The notes: generated by a model not told the origin, from the letters alone. A DNA stretch of 36,501 nucleotides from GCA-002722245 sp964230605 (GCA_964230605.1 CAXRIN010000086.1:1-36501), one strand, 5' to 3'. Positions 26,418 through 35,517 are shown, counted from the first letter of the stretch. Numbers and translations are program-made.

Positions 26418-28936
26418 ATTTCTTTCGGAGATGTTTTAATGATATTTCGATTATTTAGGATGCCTATAATAGTTACTGCAAGGGTAACTATTATGGGTAC
26501 TAAAACAACTGGCATCCAAGAGATCACAAATGGTGTTCGGAAACTGTAGGTAGATAATAAATAGGCGCCGATTAACGAAAGTGTTACTCCTGATAATGCG
26601 CCCAATAATCCTAGTAAAATATATTCTACAGCAGTCATTTTAAATATTTGTGCACTTGTTGCGCCAATTGTACGGAGCATCGCATTTTCTTGTAGTCGTT
26701 GAAATTTACTTGTTCGAACTGCACCAATTAAAACAATGAAACCGGTTAGAATACTGAATAGGGCTAAGAAGTTAATTACCCAGGCAATTTTAGAAAGAAT
26801 ATTTTCAACCAATCCCATCACCGATCTTATGTCAATTACTGTAACACTTGGATGATTCATTACCAAAGTTTGTTGCAGTTTAGCAGCTATTGAATCACTT
26901 GGAGCGTTGGTAGTAAGAACATTAGTTTGAGGCGCATTTTCCAGAGCACCTTTTGGAAATAACACGGAGAAATTCATTTTCATTTGCGACCATTCGATTC
27001 GACGAATACTTTTGATTTCTGTTTCCATCAGAACACCTTGAATATTAAAAACTACATGGTCACCAAGTTCCAATTTGGCATCTTTTTTAAATCCGATATC
27101 AATTGAAATAGGAATAACTTTTGGATTGTTAACTTCTCCAATCCATTCGCCTTCTAAAAGATTTTCTGAATCAATCAAAGAATCACGATAAGACGATCGG
27201 AACTGACCTTCAAGCACCCAGTTTTTAATTCCATTTGTTGAATCTTGCTTTAACGTAGTGGCTCTAACTCCATTGATACTGTGAACTTTCATAGCAATCA
27301 CAGGAATTTTATCCAAAACGGGTTGATTGAAAGATTGGATTGTGTGAGAAACAGGTTTGATTTCAGGCTTCTGAACATCTAATAAAAGAATGTTTGGGGT
27401 GTCCTTACTTTTCTGGAATGAAGTACTTGAAATAAGTGTGTCTTTGGCTAAATACAATGTGTTAATTAAGAAAACGCCTACTCCAATACAGAGGATTAAA
27501 ACGATGGTTTGATTACCTGGTCGGAAAAGATTGGATAAACCTTGTCGGGCAGGGAAACTCCACTTCTTCGGGAAGAGATTTTTAACCAATTTGATGAAGA
27601 TACCAGCTATTAATCTAACTAATCCAAAAACCACTAAAATCCCAATTAGAAAAATGATGGAAGCTTTAAATTCTCCTAATAATAAATAGGAAAATAGGAA
27701 TACAGTTAATCCAATTGTAGGACCAACAATAAAGGCCAAAATCTTTGTTTTTTTATTGCTTTCTTCCTGCGCTCTCAAAACTTGGTTAGGGGTTACAAAC
27801 CAAGTGCTAATAAGTGGGAAAAGAGAAAATACAACCGACATGATAATTCCCAAAGTTAGCCCCAAAACAATCACGCTAGGAATAACAGAGAAGTCGACAT
27901 TTACTGGAAGGAATTCTTTCAATAAGAACGGGAAAAGTTGTTGAAGCGCAACTCCGAGAAGCGTCCCTAATAAACTACCTAAGAATCCTATGAAAATGAT
28001 TTGAAATAAGTAAATCAAAAAAGTTTGCTTTCTTGTAAGTCCAATACACTTCAACACTGCAATATTTTTCTTTTTTTCCTTGATATAAATATTGGTTGCA
28101 CTAGCAATTCCTAAACAACCTAAAAGCAAAGCGGTAAAAGCTACCAAGTTGAGGAACTTACCAAAGTTGTTATAACCCTCACCAAGTTGTTTTCCTGCTG
28201 ATGTATGGGTATCTAAATCGGCACTTTCTAAATCTAAAATTGGAAGTAATTCTCGCTCAAGTTTTGCAAGATCAGTTTTGGGATCCGCTTTGAAATAATA
28301 CTGATATTCTAATCTACTTCCTTTTTGAATCAATCCAGTTTCTTCAATTAATGAATAAGGAATAAAAACTGGAGGCATGATAGAAGCTGATATAGCAGAT
28401 TTTCCTGGAACTGATTTTAATGAACCTACTATTGGCAAGGTGACTCTTCCTATTTTAATAGAATCACCCAAGTTTAAATTAAACTGCAACATAGTAGTAG
28501 CATCAACCAAGGCTCCGTTGGATGCGATGTAGTTTTTCGCAGCGTCAACGGGAAGGGTTTCTACTTCTCCGTAAATAGGGAATTTTCCTTCAAAACCACT
28601 GACTTTAATCAGCTTGTTTCCTCCATTTTTAGGAAAAAAAGCCATGGAAGCAAAATTGATTTCTCGAGCTGAATAACCTAATGAATCAACAATTTTTAGA
28701 ACTTTTGGAGAAGGAGTTTGTCTGGTATCAATAATGAAATCAGCACCCATCAAACTTTTCGAATCTTCTTTAATTTTTACTTTCAGATTTGAACCAAAAG
28801 ATTGAATAGCAACCACTGCTGAAATTCCAAGAACAATAGAAGCAATGAACAGGTAAAGCTTTTTTCGAGAAGCCCTCCAATCTCTCCAGGCCATTTTTAA
28901 AAGCCAACCTAATTGTGTTTTATTTTTTAAGTTCAT
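26402..28936 (-). CDS. YbbP-like FtsX-family ABC transporter permease
   Basis: 844 residues from ATG 28936. The frame is open for 33 more codons upstream, but those translate the GGCC repeat and are not protein. There are two FtsX-type halves, each with a large extracytoplasmic MacB-like domain and grouped membrane helices: one helix near the N-terminus (KLYLFIASIVLGISAVVAIQ), clusters at about 255-480 and again near 690-835, with the typical cytoplasmic turn EKKKNIAVLKCIGLTRKQTF and ENAMLRTIGATSAQIFKM. With the ATPase upstream it forms a YbbAP-type exporter of uncertain substrate, often discussed in lipid or lipoprotein handling. The neighbouring TesA-like esterase supports the ybbAP-tesA arrangement. 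Confidence 0.88.
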   Translation of the reverse strand: MNLKNKTQLGWLLKMAWRDWRASRKKLYLFIASIVLGISAVVAIQSFGSNLKVKIKEDSKSLMGADFIIDTRQTPSPKVLKIVDSLGYSAREINFASMAFFPKNGGNKLIKVSGFEGKFPIYGEVETLPVDAAKNYIASNGALVDATTMLQFNLNLGDSIKIGRVTLPIVGSLKSVPGKSAISASIMPPVFIPYSLIEETGLIQKGSRLEYQYYFKADPKTDLAKLERELLPILDLESADLDTHTSAGKQLGEGYNNFGKFLNLVAFTALLLGCLGIASATNIYIKEKKKNIAVLKCIGLTRKQTFLIYLFQIIFIGFLGSLLGTLLGVALQQLFPFLLKEFLPVNVDFSVIPSVIVLGLTLGIIMSVVFSLFPLISTWFVTPNQVLRAQEESNKKTKILAFIVGPTIGLTVFLFSYLLLGEFKASIIFLIGILVVFGLVRLIAGIFIKLVKNLFPKKWSFPARQGLSNLFRPGNQTIVLILCIGVGVFLINTLYLAKDTLISSTSFQKSKDTPNILLLDVQKPEIKPVSHTIQSFNQPVLDKIPVIAMKVHSINGVRATTLKQDSTNGIKNWVLEGQFRSSYRDSLIDSENLLEGEWIGEVNNPKVIPISIDIGFKKDAKLELGDHVVFNIQGVLMETEIKSIRRIEWSQMKMNFSVLFPKGALENAPQTNVLTTNAPSDSIAAKLQQTLVMNHPSVTVIDIRSVMGLVENILSKIAWVINFLALFSILTGFIVLIGAVRTSKFQRLQENAMLRTIGATSAQIFKMTAVEYILLGLLGALSGVTLSLIGAYLLSTYSFRTPFVISWMPVVLVPIIVTLAVTIIGILNNRNIIKTSPKEILRGN

Positions 28937-28960
28937 TTGTTTTCCTACACATTTTCCTTT

Positions 28961-29037
28961 GCTTGTTAATGGCCTATTTTCATAGGCCACTACGAGTAAT
29001 TTAATGTAGTGGCCTGTTCTCACAGGCCACAGCAAGC
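28961..29037. repeat. BIME-like pair of inverted GGCC-hairpin repeats
   Basis: Left arm 28961-28993 and the reverse complement of right arm 29006-29037 share GCTTG, TGGCCT and AGGCCACTAC in the same order. Each arm is itself a hairpin (TGGCCT...AGGCCA), so the pair forms two small stems nested in a larger one, as in REP/BIME elements. It lies inside the ATPase-permease gap, on their common transcript. Confidence 0.65.
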
Positions 29038-29044
29038 ATCATTT

Positions 29045-29731
29045 TTATTCTCCTCTTTTAAATTCTTTATGAATTTTCCCTCCTTTTAAAATCACCATCC
29101 TTTGAGTTTTCTTCGCTAACTCTAAATCATGCGTAACAATAACTAGAGTTGTTCCGGCATCCTTATTTAAATCTAAAAGCAAGTTCACTACAGTTTCCCC
29201 ACTTTCCTCGTCTAAATTCCCAGTGGGCTCATCTGCAAATAAAATTGTTGGTTTGTTGGCGAAAGCCCGAGCCATCGCCACTCTTTGTTTTTCTCCACCT
29301 GATAATTGAGAAGGGTAATGATTTAATCGTTCTCCTAATCCTACTTTTTCTAATAACTCTTTTCCAATTGCTTCGGGCTTTTTAACACCTTGTAATTCCA
29401 AAGGAACAATTACATTTTCCAAAGCGGTTAATGAAGGCAAGAGTTGAAAATCTTGGAAGATGAATCCCACTTTTTGATTTCTTAAAACAGCGCGTTCATC
29501 TTCATTTAATGATCCTAATTCTACTCCGCATAATTCTACCGAACCACTAGTCGAATTGTCTAAACCAGCACAAATGCCTAAAAGGGTTGTTTTACCACTT
29601 CCTGATGGACCAACAATGGAAAAAGTTTCCTTTTCATTCAGACTTATATTGATGTCTTCCAGAATTTTTAATTCTTGATCGCCGCTTGTAAAGCTTTTGT
29701 TGAGGTTGGTAATATTGAGAATTGCAGACAT
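29045..29731 (-). CDS. YbbA/LolD-like ABC transporter ATPase
   Basis: 228 residues from ATG 29731; an upstream in-frame start would add 16 residues that lie past the predicted promoter. Walker A GPSGSGKTT, Q-loop FIFQDFQLLPSLTALENV, signature LSGGEKQR, Walker B ILFADEPTGNLD and an H-switch VTHD are all present, so it should hydrolyse ATP. The protein belongs to the MacB/LolD/YbbA subgroup that pairs with FtsX-type permeases, and the partner gene lies 108 bases downstream. Divergent from the TesA-like gene. A minus-strand promoter TTTG-N18-TAATTTTG is at 29781-29810. Confidence 0.92.
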   Translation of the reverse strand: MSAILNITNLNKSFTSGDQELKILEDINISLNEKETFSIVGPSGSGKTTLLGICAGLDNSTSGSVELCGVELGSLNEDERAVLRNQKVGFIFQDFQLLPSLTALENVIVPLELQGVKKPEAIGKELLEKVGLGERLNHYPSQLSGGEKQRVAMARAFANKPTILFADEPTGNLDEESGETVVNLLLDLNKDAGTTLVIVTHDLELAKKTQRMVILKGGKIHKEFKRGE

Positions 29732-29742
29732 TTGAATCGTGT

Positions 29743-29810
29743 TATCTTTGTTAAGTATGATTCTGAAAAAGGAATCCAAACAAAATTAATGTAAGATGAT
29801 TCTAAACAAA
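29743..29810. promoter_or_regulatory. Divergent promoter pair between ybbA-like and tesA-like genes
   Basis: Plus strand: TTG (29722-29724), 18 bases, TATCTTTG (29743-29750). Minus strand: TTTG (29810-29807), 18 bases, TAATTTTG (29788-29781). Both fit TAnnTTTG. Predicted transcripts overlap by about 20 bases at their 5' ends. Confidence 0.5.
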
Positions 29811-30512
29811 AGCTATTCTCCATCAACGGTATTTATTGCCACAGTTTTTATGTCTATAACTGTTTTATTCGGTTGCGGAGAAACTTCAAAAGTTAATGAA
29901 GAGAAGGAAAACCAATCTAAAGATCAAACTATATCGGAAGAAAAAGAAAAGACCTCAAACGATGTGATTTTGTGTTTTGGAAATAGCTTAACGGAAGGAT
30001 ATGGATTAAAACCAGAAGAAGCTTATCCAGCATTATTACAAAAAAAAGTGGATGATGCAGGTTATAATTATCAAGTTGTTAATGCTGGAATTAGTGGTGA
30101 AACAACATCGGGAGGTAAAAACCGATTAAGTTGGGTGTTAAAAGAAAATGTTAAAGTTTTCATTTTGGAGTTAGGAGCGAACGATGGTTTAAGAGGTATT
30201 CCTTTATCAGAAACAAAACAGAATTTACAAGCAGTGATTGATACAGTAAAAGCAAAAGTATCAAGTGCAAAAATTGTATTAGCAGGAATGCAAATCCCTC
30301 CAAATATGGGTCAGGAATATACCGATGAGTTCAAGGAAATTTTTCCTGCATTAGCTGATAGTAATCAAATATCATTAATTCCATTTTTATTGGAAGGCGT
30401 TGCAGGTGATCCAAAATTAAATCAAGAAGATGGTATTCATCCAACAGCGGAGGGAACCAAAATTGTTATTGAAAATGTTTGGAAGGTAATTGAGCCTTTG
30501 TTGTTGAAGTAG
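29796..30512 (+). CDS. TesA-like SGNH/GDSL arylesterase, lipoprotein
   Basis: 238 residues. A signal peptide with lipobox (SITVLFGC, Cys27) predicts lipid anchoring, followed by a charged linker rich in Glu and Lys (30-55). SGNH blocks: block I is FGNSLTEGYGL, with catalytic Ser64 but Asn in the usual Asp of GDSL; block II Gly in NAGISGETTSGG; block III LGAND (Asn129); block V DGIHPT (Asp212, His215). Activity as a lysophospholipase, thioesterase or arylesterase is expected. Divergent neighbours resemble ybbA and ybbP, the arrangement known from E. coli tesA. Terminator at 30517 follows. Confidence 0.9.
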   Translation: MILNKSYSPSTVFIATVFMSITVLFGCGETSKVNEEKENQSKDQTISEEKEKTSNDVILCFGNSLTEGYGLKPEEAYPALLQKKVDDAGYNYQVVNAGISGETTSGGKNRLSWVLKENVKVFILELGANDGLRGIPLSETKQNLQAVIDTVKAKVSSAKIVLAGMQIPPNMGQEYTDEFKEIFPALADSNQISLIPFLLEGVAGDPKLNQEDGIHPTAEGTKIVIENVWKVIEPLLLK

Positions 30513-30516
30513 CATT

Positions 30517-30546
30517 AAAAAAGCGACCCTGAGGTCGCTTTTTTAT
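30517..30546. terminator. Bidirectional terminator between tesA-like and thrC
   Basis: AAAAAAGCGACC and GGTCGCTTTTTT pair around a CTGA loop, giving a T-run on both strands. It serves both the plus-strand esterase and the minus-strand thr operon. Confidence 0.9.
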
Positions 30547-31839
30547 TTATGCTCTCGCTAATAAATATTGTTTGAGCTCTTCGAAATCTGGCTTAATTAA
30601 AGTTGCCACTTTTTCTCTTCTCATATATTCTTGAAGTCTTTCTGGAATCTCTACTTTTTGTCCAATCACAGGTTCTACAACATCACCAAATTTAGCTGGG
30701 TGAGCTGTTTCTAAAACAATACCTTGAACATCATGATCTTTTTGGTATTCTTTTAAAGCCATATAACCAATAACTCCGTGAGGTTCCATTAAGTAACCAG
30801 TTCTGGTAATTACATCTTTCATTCCAGCTTTAGTTTCCTCGTCGTTAAACGCATAACCAACCATTGCTTCTTTAACTTTATCCCAGTCTCCTCCGTGTAA
30901 TTCAAGGATTCTAACAAAGTTTGATGGGTCACCTATGTCCATTGCATTCGAAATAGTTGGAATAGATGGACGAGGCGAGTAAACTCCCGTTTCAAGGTAT
31001 TTTGGAACCACATCGTTTACGTTGGTAGCACCGATGAATCTATCAATTGGAAGTCCCATTCTTTTAGCAAACATACCAGCTGTTAAGTTTCCAAAGTTTC
31101 CTGATGGACAAGAATAAACAACTGGTTTAGTTTTATCTTCTAATTGCTCGTATGACCCAAAGTAGTAAAATGATTGAGGTAAGAAACGTGCAACGTTTAT
31201 GGAGTTAGCAGATGATAATTTCATGGCTGCTCTTAACTCAGGATCGTTAAATGCTTGCTTAACCATTGCCTGACAATCATCAAATGAACCTTCAACTTCT
31301 AAAGTTGAAATATTTTGACCCATTGTCGTTAATTGTTGCTCTTGGATTTTTGATACTAAACCTTTTGGATATAGGATTACAACATCAATACCTTCAACTC
31401 CTAAGAATCCTGATGCAACTGCAGATCCAGTATCTCCAGAGGTAGCAACAAGGATGGTTACTTTTTCACCAGATTCTTTTACAAAATGTGATAAACATCT
31501 TCCCAAGAAACGTCCACCAACATCTTTAAATGCACAAGTTGGACCATGCCATAATTCTAATGAATAAACATCTTTTTCTACTTCTACGATTGGAAGAGGA
31601 AAGTTTACTGTTTCTGAAACAATTTTTTGTAAATCAGCATCAGGAATCTCCCCATCAACAAAACGTTTTGCTACTTCAAACCCTAATTCTTCGATGGAAG
31701 CACCAGACCCGATTAATCCTTCTGGTAACTTATCAATTCTTTCAGGGAAATATAAACCTCCGTCTGGAGCAAGTCCACGGATTACTGCATCTTTGAATGA
31801 AACTTCTTCTGATTGCTTTCTAGTACTGTAGTATTTCAT
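30547..31839 (-). CDS. thrC: Threonine synthase
   Basis: 430 residues; converts O-phosphohomoserine to threonine with PLP. The PLP-lysine motif HGPTCAFKDVGGRFLG has the Schiff-base Lys105; ATSGDTGSAVASGF is the phosphate-binding loop; YSCPSGNFGNLTAGMFAKRM is the second loop. The N-terminus KYYSTRKQSEEVSFKDAVIRGLAPDGGLYFP matches the class of synthases of gram-negative bacteria. Third gene of the thr operon; its ATG overlaps the thrB stop by one base (TAATG). Intact. Confidence 0.97.
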   Translation of the reverse strand: MKYYSTRKQSEEVSFKDAVIRGLAPDGGLYFPERIDKLPEGLIGSGASIEELGFEVAKRFVDGEIPDADLQKIVSETVNFPLPIVEVEKDVYSLELWHGPTCAFKDVGGRFLGRCLSHFVKESGEKVTILVATSGDTGSAVASGFLGVEGIDVVILYPKGLVSKIQEQQLTTMGQNISTLEVEGSFDDCQAMVKQAFNDPELRAAMKLSSANSINVARFLPQSFYYFGSYEQLEDKTKPVVYSCPSGNFGNLTAGMFAKRMGLPIDRFIGATNVNDVVPKYLETGVYSPRPSIPTISNAMDIGDPSNFVRILELHGGDWDKVKEAMVGYAFNDEETKAGMKDVITRTGYLMEPHGVIGYMALKEYQKDHDVQGIVLETAHPAKFGDVVEPVIGQKVEIPERLQEYMRREKVATLIKPDFEELKQYLLARA

Positions 31840-32765
31840 TATCCTATGATTTTGGCTCCTTCCGAGTTTACTTGACTAACATGAATTTCGAAATCGACTC
31901 CATATTGAGTATAAACTTCAGCCATTGCTTCTTTAACTTTTTTTGCGGTTTCCTCACCTTTCGATAATCCGAAGATTGAAGGTCCGGAACCAGAAATAGA
32001 ACACCCTAAAGCACCTGCTTCAAGCGTTGCTTTTTTAACTTTTTCGTATCCAGGGATTAAGATTGATCTGATCGGTTCAATAACAACATCAACCAATGAT
32101 CGACCAATTAAATCATAATCTTCAGAGTATAATCCTGCAATTAATCCACCAACGTTACCCCATTGAGTAATTGCTTTTGAAAGATCAATCCCACCTTTTA
32201 AAACTCTACGTGCATCTCTTGTTTTCACTTCTAATTGAGGGTGAATAACAGTTGCCCAAAGTTCTTTAGGAGATTCAATTTTTATAACGTCTAAAGGTTC
32301 GTAAGATCTAACTAAAGTAAAACCACCACAAATTGAAGGTGCAACGTTATCAGCATGAGCAACACCAGTTGCACATCTTTCCCCTTCCATTGCAAATTCA
32401 ACTAATTCTTTTCTAGTAAATGGATTTCCTAAAAGCTCATTTGCAGCAACAACAGCGGCAGCAGAACTCGCAGCAGAACTTCCAATTCCACTTCCAGGTT
32501 TAACACCTTTAGTTAATTCGATTTCGAAACCCTGATTAGATCCTAGTTTTTGCAACAGTGCCTTAACAGCAACTCCAGCAACATTCTCATCTGCATCAAG
32601 CGGAAGATTTTCTGCATTATGACAAGCTGTAATAACAACCTCATTAGAATTTGTCTTTTTAACTACCGCAGTGTCCCCTGGGTAATCCAAAGCCAAACCT
32701 AAAACATCAAACCCACATGCTACATTAGCAATTGTTGCAGGGGCGAAAACTTTAACTTGATCCAT
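31839..32765 (-). CDS. thrB: Homoserine kinase
   Basis: 308 residues of the GHMP kinase family; phosphorylates homoserine. N-terminal FAPATIANVACGFDVLGLAL and the GHMP glycine-rich loop PGSGIGSSAASSAA (about 90-103) bind ATP; the C-terminal motif GALGCSISGSGPSIFG is conserved. Middle gene of the operon, starting three bases after the thrA stop and overlapping thrC. Confidence 0.97.
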   Translation of the reverse strand: MDQVKVFAPATIANVACGFDVLGLALDYPGDTAVVKKTNSNEVVITACHNAENLPLDADENVAGVAVKALLQKLGSNQGFEIELTKGVKPGSGIGSSAASSAAAVVAANELLGNPFTRKELVEFAMEGERCATGVAHADNVAPSICGGFTLVRSYEPLDVIKIESPKELWATVIHPQLEVKTRDARRVLKGGIDLSKAITQWGNVGGLIAGLYSEDYDLIGRSLVDVVIEPIRSILIPGYEKVKKATLEAGALGCSISGSGPSIFGLSKGEETAKKVKEAMAEVYTQYGVDFEIHVSQVNSEGAKIIG

Positions 32766-32768
32766 CTT

Positions 32769-35201
32769 TTAGTGATTAGCGATTCTAACGATATCCGCAA
32801 AAACTCCAGCAGCAGTCACTCCAGCACCAGCACCGGCACCTTGAATAACCATTGGTTGAGTAACATATCTATCAGTGTAAAGAGCTACTGTGTTATCAGT
32901 TCCTTGTAAGTTGTAGAATGGGTGAGTTGAATCAACAGCTTGTAATTCAACAGTTGCTTTTCCATTTTCGAACTTAGCAATTACTCTTAATTTTCTTGTT
33001 TCAGCTTGTGCATCACCTACCATTTTTTTGAAGGTAGCTTCGTCATTCTTTAAGACACCAAAAAAATCATCTACAGAATCTACCTCGAAACAAGCTTTTG
33101 ATAAAATATCTTTTACTTCGATATCATCGAATTCCATTTTGATACCAGCCTCACGAACTAATATTAAGATTTTACGCTTAACATCAACTCCTGATAAATC
33201 AATTCTTGGATCTGGTTCAGTGTACCCTTCCGTTTTCGCTTGCATTACAACATCATGGAAAGTATTGTTTCCGTCGTAATTATTGAAAATGAAGTTTAAT
33301 GATCCTGAAACAGTTGCTTCAATCTTTTGGATTCTATCACCTGAATGCACTAAATCATTGATGGTTCCAATAACTGGTAATCCAGCACCAACGTTAGTTT
33401 CATAAAGGAATTTAACATTGTTCTTTAAACAGATTTTCTTTAATTCTTGATATGAATCAAAATCTGATGAACAAGCAATTTTGTTAGCAGTGACAACATT
33501 TACGTTGCTTGATAAAGCAGCTTTGTAAACAGATGCAATTTCATAGTTAGCAGTACAGTCTACAAAAACAGAGTTTCTTAAGTTCAATTCTTTGATTTTC
33601 TCAATCAATACATCTTTATCAAAAGCTAAATCAGCAGCTTCAACTTTATCTTCCCAGTTTTCTAAATCAATAGCTTCTTCACTCAACAACATTTTTCTTG
33701 AGTTAGCTAAACCAACTACTCTGATATCAATATGGGCGTTTTGTAATAGCACTTCTTGTTGTTGAGCAATTTGGTTTACTAATTCTCCACCAACATTTCC
33801 AACACCAACTACAAATAAGTTTAACACTTTGTTTGAACCTTCAAAGTGATTTTCATGAAGCACATTTAATGCCTTCTTAACATCCTTTTCTTCAATCACG
33901 GCTGATATATTTCTTTCTGATGACCCTTGGGCAATAGCTCTGATATTTACACCATTACTTCCAAGCGTATTAAACATTTTTCCACTTACGTTAACTTGTC
34001 CACTCATTTTCTCACCAACTAAAGCGATAACTGATAATCCAGTTTCAACTCTTGGACTGTTAACTTTCCCTGTTTGAATTTCAAATTGGAATTCTTCCTT
34101 CACAGCATCCACAGCCAAATCAATATCATCAGGAGAAATAGCAAATGAAATAGAATGTTCAGAAGATGCTTGAGTAATTAAAATGATATTTACTCTTGCT
34201 CTTGCTAAAGCTGTAAATAATCTTGCTGAAATCCCAGGAATTCCAATCATTCCTGATCCGCTTAAACTTGCCAAAGCAATTTGATCAATAGAACTAATTC
34301 CCTTGATTGGCATACCTTCATCAGCACTTGCAGTAATTAAAGTACCTGCATCATCAGGCGCGAATGTATTTTTGATTTTTAAAGGAATTCCTTTTTTGTA
34401 AACTGGTAAAATTGTTGGAGGGTAAATCACCTTTGCTCCAAAGTGTGAAAGCTCCATCGCTTCTTTGTATGAAGCAAATTTTACTGGGAATGCAGATTTT
34501 ACTTTTCTTGGATCAGCAGTGTACATTCCACTAACATCTGTCCAGATTTGTAATTCAGAAGCGTCAACTCCAGAAGCATAAAGTGCAGCTGTAAAATCAG
34601 AACCACCCCTTCCTAAAGTTGAAGTAACTCCTTCCTCTGTTGAAGCAACAAATCCAGGCGCAACGAAAACTTGGGCTGTACTCGCTTCAAAAAATTCTTT
34701 GATGTTTTTGTAAGTCACATCATAAAGAACCGAAGCATTTCCATGATTTGCATCTGTGAAAATTAAATTTCTTGAATCAACTAATTCAGCGCTGATTGCT
34801 TTTGAAACAATTATAGAAGAAAGGGATTCACCAAAACTTACTATGAAATCAGAAGTTTTAGGAGATAATTCTTGAACCAAGTAAATACCAGTTAGAACAT
34901 CTTCCAATTGGTTTAAAAGAACTTTAATATTTGCAATAACCCCACTTTGTTGATCAATTGAAACTAACTCGCGAATTGCTTCGAAGTGTTTGTTTTCAAT
35001 TTCTTTAGTGATTTCCTTGTATGATTCATCACCACTTGCGGCTAGTTCACTTGCAGCTAAAAGTTTGTTGGTTACTTGTGACATTGCTGAAACAACTACA
35101 ATAACTCTATCATTTTTAGCCTCGTTAGCAACGATTTCTCCAACTTTTTTGATTGAGTCTGCTGTTCCTACAGATGTTCCTCCAAATTTTAAAACCTTCA
35201 T
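32769..35201 (-). CDS. thrA: Bifunctional aspartokinase/homoserine dehydrogenase
   Basis: 810 residues. The aspartokinase half (1-450) starts with KFGGTSVGTADSIKKV and includes TLGRGGSDFTAALYASG (catalytic loop). Two ACT-like regulatory segments follow (about 300-450, e.g. SLSGSGMIGIPG and ALVGEKMSGQVNVSGKMF), where threonine or lysine would inhibit. The dehydrogenase half (about 460-810) has the NAD(P)-binding GVGNVGGELVNQIA and homoserine motifs (TVSGSLNFIFNN; EPDPRIDLSGVDVKRKILIL). It catalyses the first and third steps from aspartate to homoserine. Control by attenuation is suggested by the leader at 35319-35405. Confidence 0.97.
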   Translation of the reverse strand: MKVLKFGGTSVGTADSIKKVGEIVANEAKNDRVIVVVSAMSQVTNKLLAASELAASGDESYKEITKEIENKHFEAIRELVSIDQQSGVIANIKVLLNQLEDVLTGIYLVQELSPKTSDFIVSFGESLSSIIVSKAISAELVDSRNLIFTDANHGNASVLYDVTYKNIKEFFEASTAQVFVAPGFVASTEEGVTSTLGRGGSDFTAALYASGVDASELQIWTDVSGMYTADPRKVKSAFPVKFASYKEAMELSHFGAKVIYPPTILPVYKKGIPLKIKNTFAPDDAGTLITASADEGMPIKGISSIDQIALASLSGSGMIGIPGISARLFTALARARVNIILITQASSEHSISFAISPDDIDLAVDAVKEEFQFEIQTGKVNSPRVETGLSVIALVGEKMSGQVNVSGKMFNTLGSNGVNIRAIAQGSSERNISAVIEEKDVKKALNVLHENHFEGSNKVLNLFVVGVGNVGGELVNQIAQQQEVLLQNAHIDIRVVGLANSRKMLLSEEAIDLENWEDKVEAADLAFDKDVLIEKIKELNLRNSVFVDCTANYEIASVYKAALSSNVNVVTANKIACSSDFDSYQELKKICLKNNVKFLYETNVGAGLPVIGTINDLVHSGDRIQKIEATVSGSLNFIFNNYDGNNTFHDVVMQAKTEGYTEPDPRIDLSGVDVKRKILILVREAGIKMEFDDIEVKDILSKACFEVDSVDDFFGVLKNDEATFKKMVGDAQAETRKLRVIAKFENGKATVELQAVDSTHPFYNLQGTDNTVALYTDRYVTQPMVIQGAGAGAGVTAAGVFADIVRIANH

Positions 35202-35229
35202 TTCTTCTTTTTTAATTGTTTCGACCTTG

Positions 35230-35244
35230 TGCGCCGGAGGCGCA
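35230..35244 (-). promoter_or_regulatory. GC-rich hairpin in the thr leader RNA
   Basis: TGCGCC-GGA-GGCGCA, a perfect 6-bp stem 28 bases before the thrA start, in otherwise AT-rich sequence. On the thr transcript the T-run precedes rather than follows the stem, so a classic terminator is not seen. It may be part of an attenuation or translation-control structure. Confidence 0.45.
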
Positions 35245-35318
35245 AAAATATTGAATTATAACGTGACTAAGGAATGATTTAGCCAGAAATAACGATACTT
35301 ATGAATTATATGTGAAAA

Positions 35319-35405
35319 TTAAACCCCAAAAGGGGTAATAATAGCAATAGCGATGATAATAATCGTCGCTGTTTTTTGAATTGTATTGATGCTATTATTT
35401 GACAT
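35319..35405 (-). CDS. thrL: Threonine/isoleucine-rich leader peptide of the thr operon
   Basis: A 28-codon frame on the minus strand, ATG at 35405 and TAA at 35319. Residues 12-24 read TATIIIIAIAIIT; in all, nine Ile and four Thr of 28. The coding region itself contains an imperfect hairpin (AGCGACGAT and ATCATCGCT), and its end carries CCCC-TTTT-GGGG. A stalling ribosome at Thr or Ile codons would change leader folding, as in the proteobacterial thr leader. The symbol is used by function; the sequence is not homologous in detail. A -7 box TATCTTTG lies at 35422-35415, so the mRNA is nearly leaderless. It lies 117 bases upstream of thrA. Confidence 0.75.
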   Translation of the reverse strand: MSNNSINTIQKTATIIIIAIAIITPFGV

Positions 35406-35414
35406 TGATGGCCA

Positions 35415-35422
35415 CAAAGATA
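35415..35422 (-). promoter_or_regulatory. -7 box of the thr operon
   Basis: TATCTTTG on the minus strand fits TAnnTTTG; nine bases separate it from the leader-peptide ATG. No convincing TTTG -33 box is visible at the expected distance. Confidence 0.5.
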
Positions 35423-35489
35423 GGAAGAAAAAAGAATATTGGATTTGTTCAGTTGTTGCTTTGAGCTTTCAAGTTGATTAAAATTATTT

Positions 35490-35517
35490 TCCCTCAGAGG
35501 ACTAAGAGATCTCTGAG
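35490..35517. repeat. CCCTCAGAG/CTCTGAG hairpin repeat, copy 3
   Basis: TCCCTCAGAG ... CTCTGAG folds into a 7-bp stem (CTCAGAG/CTCTGAG). It matches 23 of 28 positions of the left end of the element at 4941-4968, and the T-rich flank (TTATTTT) before it and TTG after it are shared too. Upstream of the thr promoter. Confidence 0.6.

Noticed and set aside
28937..29035. 33-residue N-terminal extension of the permease frame
   Set aside because: It is the translation of the inverted GGCC repeat; the FtsX-type protein naturally begins at ATG 28936.
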